NCBI GenBank assembly: GCA_905202595.1
Contig: CAJKSP010000011.1
Location: forward strand, 1-57,787
Source of the DNA: an uncultured Sutterella sp.
Lineage (GTDB): Bacteria; Pseudomonadota; Gammaproteobacteria; Burkholderiales; Burkholderiaceae_F
Length of the DNA stretch: 57,787 nt
Direction: 5' to 3'
Below the pieces are notes generated by a model, which was not told where the DNA came from, did not search any database, and worked only from the letters and a program-made list of their open reading frames with translations. The position numbers and the translations under genes were made by a program. Positions 45,346-54,183 of the stretch are shown here, one piece after another (the stretch's first letter is position 1; each line of letters starts with the position of its first letter).

Positions 45346-46635
45346 ATGAAGCTTCTTGTGATCGGCAACGGCGGCCGCGAGCATGCCATTGCCTGGCGTC
45401 TTGCCCAGAGCGATCGGGTCGAAAAGGTCTATGTCGCGCCGGGCAATGCCGGCACCGCGCTTACGGAGGGGCTGGAGAACATCTCCATCATCGATCCGCG
45501 TGAGTTGATTGCATTTGCGAAGGAAAACGCCATCGACTTTACGGTGGTGGGGCCGGAGGCGCCGCTTGCCGCCGGCATTGTTGATCAGTTCCGGGAAGCG
45601 GGACTTCGCATTTTTGGGCCGACGCGCGCAGCGGCGCGGCTGGAAAGCTCGAAGGACTTTGCCAAGGCGTTCATGAAGCGTCATGGCATTCCTACGGCCG
45701 ACTACGAAACATTTGAAGATCCCGCGGCAGCTCATGCTTACATCAACAAGAAGGGTGCGCCGATTGTCATCAAGGCTGACGGTTTGGCGGCTGGCAAGGG
45801 CGTGGTGGTTGCGATGACGCTCGAAGAGGCGCATAAAGCGGTCGACGACATGCTCGAAGGGCATGAATTCGGCAAAGCCGGTGCTCGCGTGGTGATTGAA
45901 GACTATCTCGACGGCGAGGAAGCCAGCTTCATCGTCATGGTTGACGGCGAAAACATCCTGCCGCTTGCAACGTCGCAGGACCACAAGCGTCTGCTTGATG
46001 GGGACAAGGGTCCGAATACAGGCGGAATGGGCGCCTACTCGCCTGCGCCTGTCGTGACGCCTGACATTCATGCCAAAGTCATGCGTGAAGTCATCCGCCC
46101 GACCGTCAAGGGGCTGGCTGCTGAAGGCGTTCGCTACACAGGCTTCCTCTATGCTGGCCTCATGATCATGAAGAAGCCGGATGGTTCAACTGATGTTCGC
46201 GTGCTTGAATTCAACTGCCGCATGGGAGATCCGGAGACGCAGCCGATCATGATGCGCATTCGCAGCGACTTCGCTGCGGTGGTTGATGCCGCAATCGACG
46301 GCAAGCTTGACCAGACGGAGATTGAGTGGGATCGTCGGTCGGCGCTCGGCGTCGTCGTGGCTTCGCGAGGCTATCCGATGAAGCCGGAAAAAGGTGCGGT
46401 GATTGAAAAGTTGCCAGCCGATACGGAAGTGACGCATGTCTTTCACGCCGGCACGAAGATCGACGACGATGGCTTGACGATTGTGAACGGCGGACGAGTG
46501 CTCTGCGTTGTGGGGTTGGGCGAATCTCTCGCTCAGGCCAAAAAGACGGCCTATGAGGCTGCACACCAAGTCGTCTTTGATGGTATGCAGATGCGCAGCG
46601 ATATCGGCCATCGCGCACTGGGCGCTAAAGCCTGA
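45346..46635 (+). CDS. purD: Phosphoribosylamine-glycine ligase
   Basis: PurD (GARS) joins glycine to phosphoribosylamine with ATP, the second step of de novo purine synthesis. The 429-residue product begins with MKLLVIGNGGREHAIAWRL and has the ATP-grasp features IVIKADGLAAGKGVVVA and VIEDYLDGEEASFIVM. The family signature RFGDPE appears here in CRMGDPETQP, with Met in place of Phe. AGGTGA lies eight bases before the ATG. It is the only purine-synthesis gene visible and is followed by a terminator. Confidence 0.97.
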   Translation: MKLLVIGNGGREHAIAWRLAQSDRVEKVYVAPGNAGTALTEGLENISIIDPRELIAFAKENAIDFTVVGPEAPLAAGIVDQFREAGLRIFGPTRAAARLESSKDFAKAFMKRHGIPTADYETFEDPAAAHAYINKKGAPIVIKADGLAAGKGVVVAMTLEEAHKAVDDMLEGHEFGKAGARVVIEDYLDGEEASFIVMVDGENILPLATSQDHKRLLDGDKGPNTGGMGAYSPAPVVTPDIHAKVMREVIRPTVKGLAAEGVRYTGFLYAGLMIMKKPDGSTDVRVLEFNCRMGDPETQPIMMRIRSDFAAVVDAAIDGKLDQTEIEWDRRSALGVVVASRGYPMKPEKGAVIEKLPADTEVTHVFHAGTKIDDDGLTIVNGGRVLCVVGLGESLAQAKKTAYEAAHQVVFDGMQMRSDIGHRALGAKA

Positions 46636-46676
46636 TCGTGATAGGCTCGCGGGCGGCGGATCCTGCCGCCCTGCTC

Positions 46677-46711
46677 AGCCCGGCTGCCGAGGCTATCGGC
46701 GCCGGGCTTTC
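46677..46711 (+). terminator. Intrinsic terminator after purD
   Basis: AGCCCGGC pairs with GCCGGGCT around an inner GCCGA/TCGGC stem and is followed by TTCT. A separate GGGCGGC/GCCGCCC hairpin lies just upstream (about 46651-46671). Confidence 0.78.
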
Positions 46712-46792
46712 TCATGCGCCATTCAGCGCAACAAGCGATGCAGTGCTAACGTAAGGGCAAGAAACTTTGCTCTTTCTTTTTCTCTTGCGCTT

Positions 46793-47440
46793 ATGCCGAG
46801 TTTTCTTTCTCAGCGCTTTCTGAAGCAGACCGCCGCCGCGGCAGCTGCGCTCATCGCCGCATCGGCGCTTTGGGCGACGGAAGCTTCGCCTTTTCCCTAC
46901 CCGGCTTCACTGCTGGATGCACCTGCGACGCTTTCTGATCCGCCGGGGGGCTTTCTGCGCCTTGGCAAACCGCTGATTGCGCTTGACGTGACAACGCTTC
47001 AAGATGCGGCCGCCTTTACGGGCGCTACCCGCCTTAGGGAAGGCCGCGGCGATTTTGCTCGAGACTACATGTGCCTTGCCGGCACTGAGGGCGGACGTCC
47101 GCTCGTGGCTTGGGTGATCGCTTCGGGCGGCGAGCGCGTTAGCGAAGTGCAGCTGGAGTGGCGCAAGAAGGAGGCCATTCCTGGCTTCTGCAAGGCAATG
47201 CCAGCTGCGAGGCTGCCATTCCGCCTCGGCAAGGTTGGACTCGGCATGACGAAGGCTCAGACCGCAGAGCTGCTGGGTAGAGCATCGCTGGAAAGCCGTG
47301 ACGGCTGGAGCTATTGGTTTAGTCAGCGCTGGCTGAGAAATGCGCGCAATCTGCAGGAGCTCGAGCTCAATTGGCTTGCTGTGCACTTTTCTGATGGCGT
47401 AGCAGACCGCGCATTCATTTCGCTCGTCAGGAATCCCTGA
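46793..47440 (+). CDS. Secreted hypothetical protein
   Basis: I do not recognise this 215-residue protein. It begins with a plausible Sec signal peptide: basic start, then an Ala-rich hydrophobic core TAAAAAALIAASALWA with a likely cut near residue 30. The mature part has two Cys residues (YMCLAGTE, GFCKAMP) that could form a disulfide. A stretch, PFRLGKVGLGMTKAQTAELL, resembles the short helix-strand repeat of SmpA/BamE-like folds, but this is only a hint. The open frame runs further upstream, overlapping purD; ATG 46793 is chosen for the signal peptide, though its ribosome site is weak. It is followed closely by nadD. Confidence 0.65.
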   Translation: MPSFLSQRFLKQTAAAAAALIAASALWATEASPFPYPASLLDAPATLSDPPGGFLRLGKPLIALDVTTLQDAAAFTGATRLREGRGDFARDYMCLAGTEGGRPLVAWVIASGGERVSEVQLEWRKKEAIPGFCKAMPAARLPFRLGKVGLGMTKAQTAELLGRASLESRDGWSYWFSQRWLRNARNLQELELNWLAVHFSDGVADRAFISLVRNP

Positions 47441-47459
47441 GTCAAGGAGGACGGCACGG

Positions 47460-48158
47460 ATGAGCGGAACGTTCACTTGCAAGGGAATTGGCCTTCTTGG
47501 CGGCACTTTCGACCCCGTGCATGCGGGGCATTTGGCGCTTGCGGCTGCGGCAGCTTATGCATGCCGCTTGGCTTGCGTTGAATTCGTGCCGGCCGGTGCG
47601 CCCTGGCAGAAGGGATTTGTCACCGCGGCGCACCACAGGCTGCAGATGCTTCGCATGGCAATCAAGGACAAGCCAGGCTTTCGCATCAATGAGCTTGAGC
47701 TGCTGCGCTCCGGGCCAACCTACACGATCGATACGCTGGCAGAAATGCGGGCTCGCCTCGGGCCTTCCTACCCGTTGGTACTGATTCTTGGCGGCGATCA
47801 ATGGCAGAATCTCCACACTTGGAAAAACTGGGAGAAGCTCTCGGACTATGCTGACATCGCTGTAGCTTCTCGCGGCGGAGTGGAGGCCGAAGGTTCTGCC
47901 AAGGTTGAGGCCTGGGCAAAGCCGCGGCTTGTAGCTGCGGCTGAGCTCACAGGCTATCCGTCTGGGCGAATAGCGCATTTTTCAATGATGCCTCATCGTG
48001 CCAGCGCTACCGTTGTTCGCCGTCTGATCGGTAATCTGCCGTTTGCCGAGGCTGCGCGGCGCCTTGACGGCTGGCTTGACGCTGATGTCAGCGCCTATAT
48101 TTTTGCCAAGTCGCTTTACGGCGCTAGTCAGCACAAGGCGCCGAAAAAGTTTATTTAG
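47460..48158 (+). CDS. nadD: Nicotinate-nucleotide adenylyltransferase
   Basis: NadD converts nicotinate mononucleotide to deamido-NAD in NAD synthesis. The 232-residue nucleotidyltransferase has LLGGTFDPVHAGHLALA (catalytic HxGH), FVPAGAPWQKG, LILGGDQWQNLHTW and a late SATVVRRLI motif corresponding to the usual IS-T-x-x-R. AAGGAGG lies about ten bases upstream. It opens the conserved run nadD, rsfS, rlmH, maf on the plus strand. Confidence 0.95.
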   Translation: MSGTFTCKGIGLLGGTFDPVHAGHLALAAAAAYACRLACVEFVPAGAPWQKGFVTAAHHRLQMLRMAIKDKPGFRINELELLRSGPTYTIDTLAEMRARLGPSYPLVLILGGDQWQNLHTWKNWEKLSDYADIAVASRGGVEAEGSAKVEAWAKPRLVAAAELTGYPSGRIAHFSMMPHRASATVVRRLIGNLPFAEAARRLDGWLDADVSAYIFAKSLYGASQHKAPKKFI

Positions 48159-48227
48159 AAGCTGCGCGAGGGCCGGCAGTGCCCAATGCAGCTACGTCAA
48201 TTCATTACAGCAATTCAGCTAAATCGA

Positions 48228-48635
48228 ATGCAGATCGAAGAACTCATTCAAGTTATCGTCAACGCTCTTGAAGACGTAAAAGCCAAGGATGTCAAGGTAT
48301 TTAACACTGAAGCACTCACGGATCAATTTGAGCGCGTCGTGATTGCCTCGGGCAGCTCCAACCGCCAGACGCGAGCTTTGGCTTACGCGGTGTCTGCAGC
48401 CGTCAAGGCTGCCGGCGGCGACGTGCTCGGCATGGAAGGCCAGGATACGGGCGAGTGGGTGCTCGTCGATTGCGGTCCTGTTGTCTGTCATGTGCTGCAG
48501 CCAGCGGTGCGCGAGTACTACAACCTTGAAGAAATTTGGGGCGGCAAGGAAGTCTTTCTCAAAGCTAGCGAAGAGTGCGCTTCCCGTCTGATGCCGCATC
48601 GCTCGCAGCATTCGCCGAGCGGCGAGGAGGCGTGA
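48228..48635 (+). CDS. rsfS: Ribosomal silencing factor RsfS
   Basis: RsfS binds ribosomal protein L14 and blocks subunit joining during starvation. The 135-residue product shows VKVFNTEALTDQFERVVIAS, SSNRQTRALAYAV and GEWVLVDCGPVVCHVLQPAVREYYNLEEIW, the last of which is diagnostic. Another in-frame ATG at 48186 would add 14 residues. Neither start has a convincing ribosome site, and 48228 matches the usual family start (M-x-I-x-x-L). The stop codon overlaps the rlmH start (TGATG), so the two are translationally coupled. Confidence 0.92.
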   Translation: MQIEELIQVIVNALEDVKAKDVKVFNTEALTDQFERVVIASGSSNRQTRALAYAVSAAVKAAGGDVLGMEGQDTGEWVLVDCGPVVCHVLQPAVREYYNLEEIWGGKEVFLKASEECASRLMPHRSQHSPSGEEA

Positions 48636-49102
48636 TGCATATCCGCATCATCGCGGTCGGGCAGCATATCTCTGACTGGGCGGAAAGTGCGGTGCGAGAC
48701 TATCTGGCACGCTTTCCGCGCGGCTTCGACGTGCAGCTCAAGGAAGTTCGCACGGAGCCTCGAGCCGGTCAGGTGCCTTCCAAGCTGATGGCGGCGGAGG
48801 CTGAACGCATCTGCGCCGCTATTGAGCCCGGCGACTATGTTGTCGTCCTTGACGAACATGGCCGAGATGTGACGACCATGGATTTCGCCCGCTTGGTTGC
48901 CAAGCGCCGCGTTGAGTCTGAAACGCTCGTTTTCGTCATCGGAGGGCCTGATGGGCTTGCGCCTGAAGTCAAGGCGCTTGGCCGGGAGACTATTCGCCTG
49001 TCAGCCATGACGCTGCCGCATGCGCTTGCCCGCGTACTGCTTGCTGAGCAGATCTACCGCGCCTGGTCGATTTTGGCCAACCATCCTTACCACCGCGCCT
49101 GA
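48635..49102 (+). CDS. rlmH: 23S rRNA pseudouridine-1915 N3-methyltransferase RlmH
   Basis: RlmH is a small SPOUT-class methyltransferase acting on the 70S ribosome at helix 69. The 155-residue product has the family length. It ends with the knot-forming motifs FVIGGPDGLAPEVKAL and LSAMTLPHALARVLLAEQIY and the C-terminal RAWSILANHPYHRA. The start at 48635 follows GAGGAGG and overlaps the rsfS stop by one base. Confidence 0.96.
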   Translation: MHIRIIAVGQHISDWAESAVRDYLARFPRGFDVQLKEVRTEPRAGQVPSKLMAAEAERICAAIEPGDYVVVLDEHGRDVTTMDFARLVAKRRVESETLVFVIGGPDGLAPEVKALGRETIRLSAMTLPHALARVLLAEQIYRAWSILANHPYHRA

Positions 49103-49119
49103 AGGGCGCGTCTCCTCTT

Positions 49120-49770
49120 ATGCTGACGAAAACTGCAAGCGGCGAAGCCGCCATTGTGTACCTAGCCAGCAAGAGCCCGCGCCGTAAGGCGCTTCTAGAG
49201 GGCTTGGGCTACAGCGTTTGCGTACTGGCAGATCCTGCTACGCCGCTAGGGTACATTCCAGGCGATGAAGAAATGCTGGGCGGCGAGCTGCCTGCGAACT
49301 ATGTGGAGCGCACGGCGTGCGAAAAGCTTCTCGGCGGACTTGCAAAGAAAGCAGCTCTTCCCGCTGCTGCGGCAGGTCCGGTTCTTGCGGCGGATACCGT
49401 TGTGAGCTTCGGAGGCGAAGTACTTGGCAAGCCCCGGGACGCTGAAGAGGCCAAGGCATTTCTGCGCCGCCTTTCGGGATCTGTACACGAAGTCCGCACG
49501 GCAGTTGTCGCATCCGACGGGCAGAGGCAGGAGCTGCTTACCAGTTTGTCGCTCGTTGAATTCAAGCCGCTTTCCGAAGAAGAAATCTCAGCTTATGTGG
49601 CTACGGGCGAGCCGTTTGACAAAGCGGGAGGCTACGGCATTCAAGGTCTCGGCGGCGTCTTCATCCGTCGCATTGAAGGCAGCTATACCGGCATCATGGG
49701 GCTGCCGGTGTACGAGACCGCGCTTGTGCTTTCTCGTCTCGGTGCTCCCGTTCCGGCGCTTGCAGGCTAA
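49120..49770 (+). CDS. maf: Maf-family nucleotide pyrophosphatase
   Basis: Maf proteins hydrolyse dTTP, UTP or modified nucleotides and are seen as house-cleaning enzymes. The 216-residue product has the opening YLASKSPRRKALLEGLGY, the catalytic Asp in LAADTVVSFGGEVLGKP and the late KAGGYGIQGLGGVFI and GSYTGIMGLPVYET, with conserved Lys and Asn-equivalent region. In many proteobacteria an RNase G gene (rng) follows maf; here it does not, and the helicase-like gene comes next. There are about 17 nt between rlmH and maf. Confidence 0.94.
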   Translation: MLTKTASGEAAIVYLASKSPRRKALLEGLGYSVCVLADPATPLGYIPGDEEMLGGELPANYVERTACEKLLGGLAKKAALPAAAAGPVLAADTVVSFGGEVLGKPRDAEEAKAFLRRLSGSVHEVRTAVVASDGQRQELLTSLSLVEFKPLSEEEISAYVATGEPFDKAGGYGIQGLGGVFIRRIEGSYTGIMGLPVYETALVLSRLGAPVPALAG

Positions 49771-50262
49771 AATACTCTGCATTCGCTTCAGCGCTTTCTG
49801 CACAGGGCGGCGCGGCATGTCATCGCGCGCTTGCGCAAGGATGCGGACGAGTCATCCGCCATGGCGGCTTCGCCAGCCATTTGACTGAAAGCGATTTCGA
49901 ACACAAGGCGGCCGTTGCAATGCAGCTTAGGCCGTCAATCTCGGCTCCTAATGCCGGCATTTCAATGCGAATGGCGCGTCTGGTCCTTAGCGAGAGGCCG
50001 TCAAGCGTCTCCCGGGCTTTGTCGGGTGAAATGCTCCGGCTCCGGCGTGAGCCTTCGGCACGCTCCTCCTTCGGTGGAGCGAACTGCATATCAAAACGTC
50101 AAGAAAAGACAGCCGCAGCAAGCATTCAATGCGTGCGGTTGATGAGGCTATGAAGCTCAGTTGACGGATGAGCCGCCTAGGCGCGGCGGCGCGTCTGTTC
50201 TCAAGCAGCGCTCTTGTGCGCTTGGCCGGCTGAGCACTTGCCGCTTTCCCAGGAAGAACATC
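49771..50262. other. Non-coding gap before the helicase-like gene
   Basis: About 490 nt in which I see no supportable gene. Short frames exist on both strands (49881-50153 plus, 49820-50089 minus) but neither has a family match, good start context or convincing composition. The segment 50035-50080 can form small hairpins (for example GCTCC/GGAGC around TCCTTCGGT). No RNase P, tmRNA or SRP signature was found. Part of it probably carries the promoter of the next gene. Confidence 0.4.
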
Positions 50263-53200
50263 GTGTCTCAAAACGATCGCGACGATCTGTTTAGCTCTTT
50301 ATGCCCGCAGCTGCGGACGAATTTGCAGAAGACCAAAGGCGCTTTGAATAATGACGATCGCCCGACGCACTGCATGGCTGCAGTGCTCTCGACCGTCTTT
50401 GCGCTGAAGCATTTTTATTTGGAGACGCCGAGCGAATTTGAAAGGCGCGTTGCTTATCTCACTGCAGTTCTAGCTTTTCTAGAGCGCAATGCCCGCGACA
50501 TCGAAAATGGGCGGTTGGCGCTGATCGTCACAGCAAGCAGGGAAGCGTCGCTTCGCATTCGCTCACTATTCAATGCGCTGGCTGCAGGGCTTCTTACACA
50601 GGCCCGTCCTCTTAGCTACGGTCGTCCTGGGCCTCGGGCGTTCATTGGAACGGCTGCTGAACTTGAGGAGGCGATGTCGCAAACTCAGGCGGCCGTCCGC
50701 TTTCTCATTCTTGACGATGCGCCGGCCATCCTGGCCAATGAGGAGGCTGCAAGGGGAGTGCAGCGGCTTAGCGCTCGTCTCGGCATAGCTTCGGCGCTCG
50801 GCGCTTGCGCATCGATCCGATCTAGCGCCGCAGCATCCTTTGTCAATGCTCTCATTCGCACGCCGGCAGTGAGGATTGGCGAGCCGCACATGATTCGCAT
50901 GCCGGATGTGAACGAAGTCTGTTTCTATATGCAGCAGACAGAGAGGCCGTGCTTTGTCCAGGAGGCAGTGCTTGAACCTCGGCTTCGCCTGAGGCGCGTT
51001 CTTGTCGCAGGAACCCCGCAGATGACGCGCGTCTTTCGGACGATGTGGTCGGAGGTCTGTGCTGTGCGGGGCCGCACCATCCCGATCTGCGGCGTGAGGC
51101 GGCGTGACGGCGAGGACGGCATGGCCGAGGCCGTTTCAATGCTTCGTTCGGGCGAGCGGCGTGTCATGGTGGTTTGCTTCGAGCTCTGCCGAGACATGCA
51201 GATCGACCCCGGCTTCTATGATGCTGTCTTTCTCTTGAATCCGCCGACGCCGGAACTCTATGAGAAGTTCCTCGAGATGACGTTCTGCGAGCCCAATCCT
51301 GCCGAGCCGCGCTTCTCGCGGATTTTTCTCCTCGGCAGATCAGTGAGCGACATCAGCGCATTCAATGATCTCGCGGCTAAGCTAGGCCGAGAATGGCCGC
51401 TTGAAAATCCAGTCAACCGTCTGCCCTGTCCTCTGTTCGACAGACTGCCGCCCGTTGCAAAAAACACGCGCAGCGTGCTTGAAGGACGCTGTGCAGAACG
51501 CGCTTTGTATCGGCTTCATCTGGAAGAGAACTGGCACCGTCTGTCTGGCGGCGAATGCGAGGACATTGAAAACCGTCTTCAAGCCAAGCGCCGCGAAGCC
51601 GAAGTGCGAGCGGCAGCTGCCGGCGGAAAAAGCGTGCCTCAGCAGGTCACCAGCTTCGAGCCCATCACATTAGCGTTGCAACAGCGCGCTTTTCACATGG
51701 CGTTTCTCCATAAGAACGCGACGCCTCAAGAACGAGGAATTCGCATCGGATTCCCGCCTATTCATCAGCCTTCGAAACCAGCTGCAGGCAAGCTTGCTGA
51801 TGAGGACCGCCGAGTGCTCAGCACTGAGGCTGCTCCCCTGGCAGCGTCGGATGGCTGCCCCCGCGAAGCCGAAGAGGCTCGGCGGATGGAAGCGGCCAAC
51901 GAAGAACAGAAAAAGCAGGCGTCGCTGCGGCACGTTCTTGAGGCATTCAGCTATGCTGCAGGCCCAGCGGTCGATCCTGCAGCCGCTGTGCAGGGAGAAA
52001 TGCATGTTGTCGGCGGACTGCCGTATGAAGGATGGCGGAACAAGTCCGCGCAGGGCGGCGTGTTCGAAGCGGGCGGCGCTGCGCCCGATGTCAGCGAAGC
52101 GTCTCTTTCCTGCGAACTAAGTGCTTCTGCTGCGATTCATGGCGCTTCTGCACTGCCGCTTGAGGTTGCGTCAGCAGAGCGGCCTGCTAGCGAATCAGAC
52201 GAAAACACCGACTCGAAGCAAGAAGCGGCATCGCCTGAGGTGGTGGAGCAGGATGCAGCTTTGGAAGCTGCGGCGTCATTGAAAGTGCCGCCATCGAAGC
52301 CGTCGGATGAGGCCGGCAGTCTCTTCATCGGCGAGGAACTGGCAGATGCCCCGGAGGTTCAGGCAGAGCTGCCTGAAGAGAACAAGGCCATTGTGGAGAA
52401 GGCGCTTCCGCTTGAGGAAGACGCTTCGGAAGCGCCGGCAGAAGATGCGACGGCCGAAGCTCCGGAGAGCGGCGAAGGGACGCATGAAGAGCTTTCTCCG
52501 GAAGATGAGCAAGACGGCTGGGATGAAGACGAGGACGAAGAAGAAAGTCTCGATGACTTAGAAGCCGAAGAAGCCCGGGATGGCGAGGCATATCCGGTTC
52601 GCCGCACGCTGACGATTCGTTCAGGTTATGTGCCGCATGCGCATGCGGCGCCTGAAATTACCATTACAGAACCGCTTTCTTCGAGCACAGTAGCGCTTCG
52701 CAATGCACAAGCCCGGGAGCGTCGGGCCATGCGAGGCACGGATGAGCCGCTCACTCATCAAATGATGGGGAAGAACGGCCGGCGTCGGTTTGTCAAGAAA
52801 AAGCCGCAGGACGACATTTATGCCCCAACGGAGGGGGAAGACAGCATCCTCGGCTCTTTGACGCTGAAGCCTTCGAAAGGACATCCTCATGCAGCCAAGG
52901 GGTATAAGAAAGGCCTGGCCCAGAAAGGGTCGGGAGGAAGCCGCCGAAAGCCGAGTTCCTTGCGCATGCAGCACCGCAATCCGCTTGACGCCATGCCGAT
53001 GGCGGAATCGCAGCGAGAAGCGCTGGCTACTGAGGGCGAAGAGCAGTCTGTGCATCAGCCAAAGCTGAAAATGAAGAAAAAGCAGCTTCGGCAGAAGGTG
53101 CAGAAAAAGAAGGCGTCAGCCTTCGAACATGAAGAGCGTACGCCGCAGCTTTCGCGAGCGGCGCTGGCGGGTGGCGATACAAGTCCAGAGGCGCTTGAGC

Positions 53201-54078
53201 AGCTTTCTGACGAGCTCAGCGGCAGCATGAGCGAAATGCGGTCAGGCAAGCCTCATCAGAAGGCCGGCGTGAAGCCGCATCGCGGCCGTCTCCAAAAGAG
53301 CCGCTGGCGGGAAGAGCCTGCTCGCGACGTTTCGTCTGCATCGGATGCAGATGCCATGCCTGCAGATGAAGCGCGGACAGAGTCGCCGACGACGCAGAGC
53401 CGGACAAAAAAGAGCTTCTCGAAGCGTATGCGCCGGCCGAAAGAATCTTTTGCAGCCGTTCGTGACGCCTCCGCGCAGCCACAGCCTGGCTCAGCTGAAG
53501 AAGATACTCTGGCAGCGGATTCTCCTCTTCAGCCGCACGACAGGACATCGGCCAGGCCGCAGCTCAAGGGCGGCAACAAGATGCGCCGCGCCAAGAAAAC
53601 GCATGCTGCTTTCCGCCAGCCAGAAGATCCGATGCTGCGCGCTCAGGGCGCGGCAGCAGAAGGCATCTTGGCTCGAGCTGATGATCGGTCTAGTCGATTG
53701 GGCGATGAAGACGACAATTTCGGAAATTCCATTCATTACCGGCCTAAGCAGGGTGCTGCGTCCCAGTCGTTCGGCATTTCCGGGCTTACCGCTGCGGGCT
53801 GGCAGCCGCAGGATCCGTACGATTATCGTGCGCAGGCGCTTACGCTGCCGCAGCGCATGCCGGGAGATTCAGATCCAAACCGCATGTCGATTTTTGGCGC
53901 ATCCAGTCAGCCTGGCATGAAGATCCATCAGAAGCCAGGCAAAGGCGGAAAGGGAAAGCCGAAGAGCAATCAGTCGAAGCGCGGTCCAGAGGGGCAGCAT
54001 TTTGGACACAAGGGACCGTATGGGCGCAGACGCTTCAACAAGAAGCGAGGCGGTCAGACCGGCGGCAGCGAACCGTAG
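50263..54078 (+). CDS. Giant DEAD-box helicase-like protein without catalytic motifs, with charged tail
   Basis: The protein has 1271 residues from GTG 50263 (AGGAAG eight bases upstream). Residues 1-430 follow the layout of a DEAD-box RNA helicase. There is a motif-Ia-like LALIVTASREASLRIRSLF, a GTPGR-like GTAAELEEAM (about 129) and DEAD replaced by DDAP (151-154, LILDDAPAIL). An ARGLD-region equivalent, VMVVCFELCRDMQI (about 301), sits after MLRSGERR, and the HRIGRTGR position reads LEMTFCEP (about 337). The Walker A GxGKT is absent. I infer a pseudo-helicase. Residues about 480-780 are acidic and low-complexity (DEDEDEEE near 755). A conserved-looking patch RRTLTIRSGYVPHAHA sits at about 780, and 820-1271 is Lys/Arg-rich and probably RNA-binding. 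The function is unknown; an RNA scaffold is a guess. Confidence 0.6.
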   Translation: MSQNDRDDLFSSLCPQLRTNLQKTKGALNNDDRPTHCMAAVLSTVFALKHFYLETPSEFERRVAYLTAVLAFLERNARDIENGRLALIVTASREASLRIRSLFNALAAGLLTQARPLSYGRPGPRAFIGTAAELEEAMSQTQAAVRFLILDDAPAILANEEAARGVQRLSARLGIASALGACASIRSSAAASFVNALIRTPAVRIGEPHMIRMPDVNEVCFYMQQTERPCFVQEAVLEPRLRLRRVLVAGTPQMTRVFRTMWSEVCAVRGRTIPICGVRRRDGEDGMAEAVSMLRSGERRVMVVCFELCRDMQIDPGFYDAVFLLNPPTPELYEKFLEMTFCEPNPAEPRFSRIFLLGRSVSDISAFNDLAAKLGREWPLENPVNRLPCPLFDRLPPVAKNTRSVLEGRCAERALYRLHLEENWHRLSGGECEDIENRLQAKRREAEVRAAAAGGKSVPQQVTSFEPITLALQQRAFHMAFLHKNATPQERGIRIGFPPIHQPSKPAAGKLADEDRRVLSTEAAPLAASDGCPREAEEARRMEAANEEQKKQASLRHVLEAFSYAAGPAVDPAAAVQGEMHVVGGLPYEGWRNKSAQGGVFEAGGAAPDVSEASLSCELSASAAIHGASALPLEVASAERPASESDENTDSKQEAASPEVVEQDAALEAAASLKVPPSKPSDEAGSLFIGEELADAPEVQAELPEENKAIVEKALPLEEDASEAPAEDATAEAPESGEGTHEELSPEDEQDGWDEDEDEEESLDDLEAEEARDGEAYPVRRTLTIRSGYVPHAHAAPEITITEPLSSSTVALRNAQARERRAMRGTDEPLTHQMMGKNGRRRFVKKKPQDDIYAPTEGEDSILGSLTLKPSKGHPHAAKGYKKGLAQKGSGGSRRKPSSLRMQHRNPLDAMPMAESQREALATEGEEQSVHQPKLKMKKKQLRQKVQKKKASAFEHEERTPQLSRAALAGGDTSPEALEQLSDELSGSMSEMRSGKPHQKAGVKPHRGRLQKSRWREEPARDVSSASDADAMPADEARTESPTTQSRTKKSFSKRMRRPKESFAAVRDASAQPQPGSAEEDTLAADSPLQPHDRTSARPQLKGGNKMRRAKKTHAAFRQPEDPMLRAQGAAAEGILARADDRSSRLGDEDDNFGNSIHYRPKQGAASQSFGISGLTAAGWQPQDPYDYRAQALTLPQRMPGDSDPNRMSIFGASSQPGMKIHQKPGKGGKGKPKSNQSKRGPEGQHFGHKGPYGRRRFNKKRGGQTGGSEP

Positions 54079-54183
54079 CGGGCGCTTACACTAGCTCTGC
54101 AACAGGCCGGCGGTTTGCCGGCCTCAGCCGCTGCGCGGCATAAAATGCCCTTCGTTGTTAACGCTTGCAGGGAGCTCAAAATT

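Noticed and set aside
49820..50153. Short open frames on both strands in the gap after maf
   Set aside because: They overlap each other and lack start context, family match and gene-like composition.
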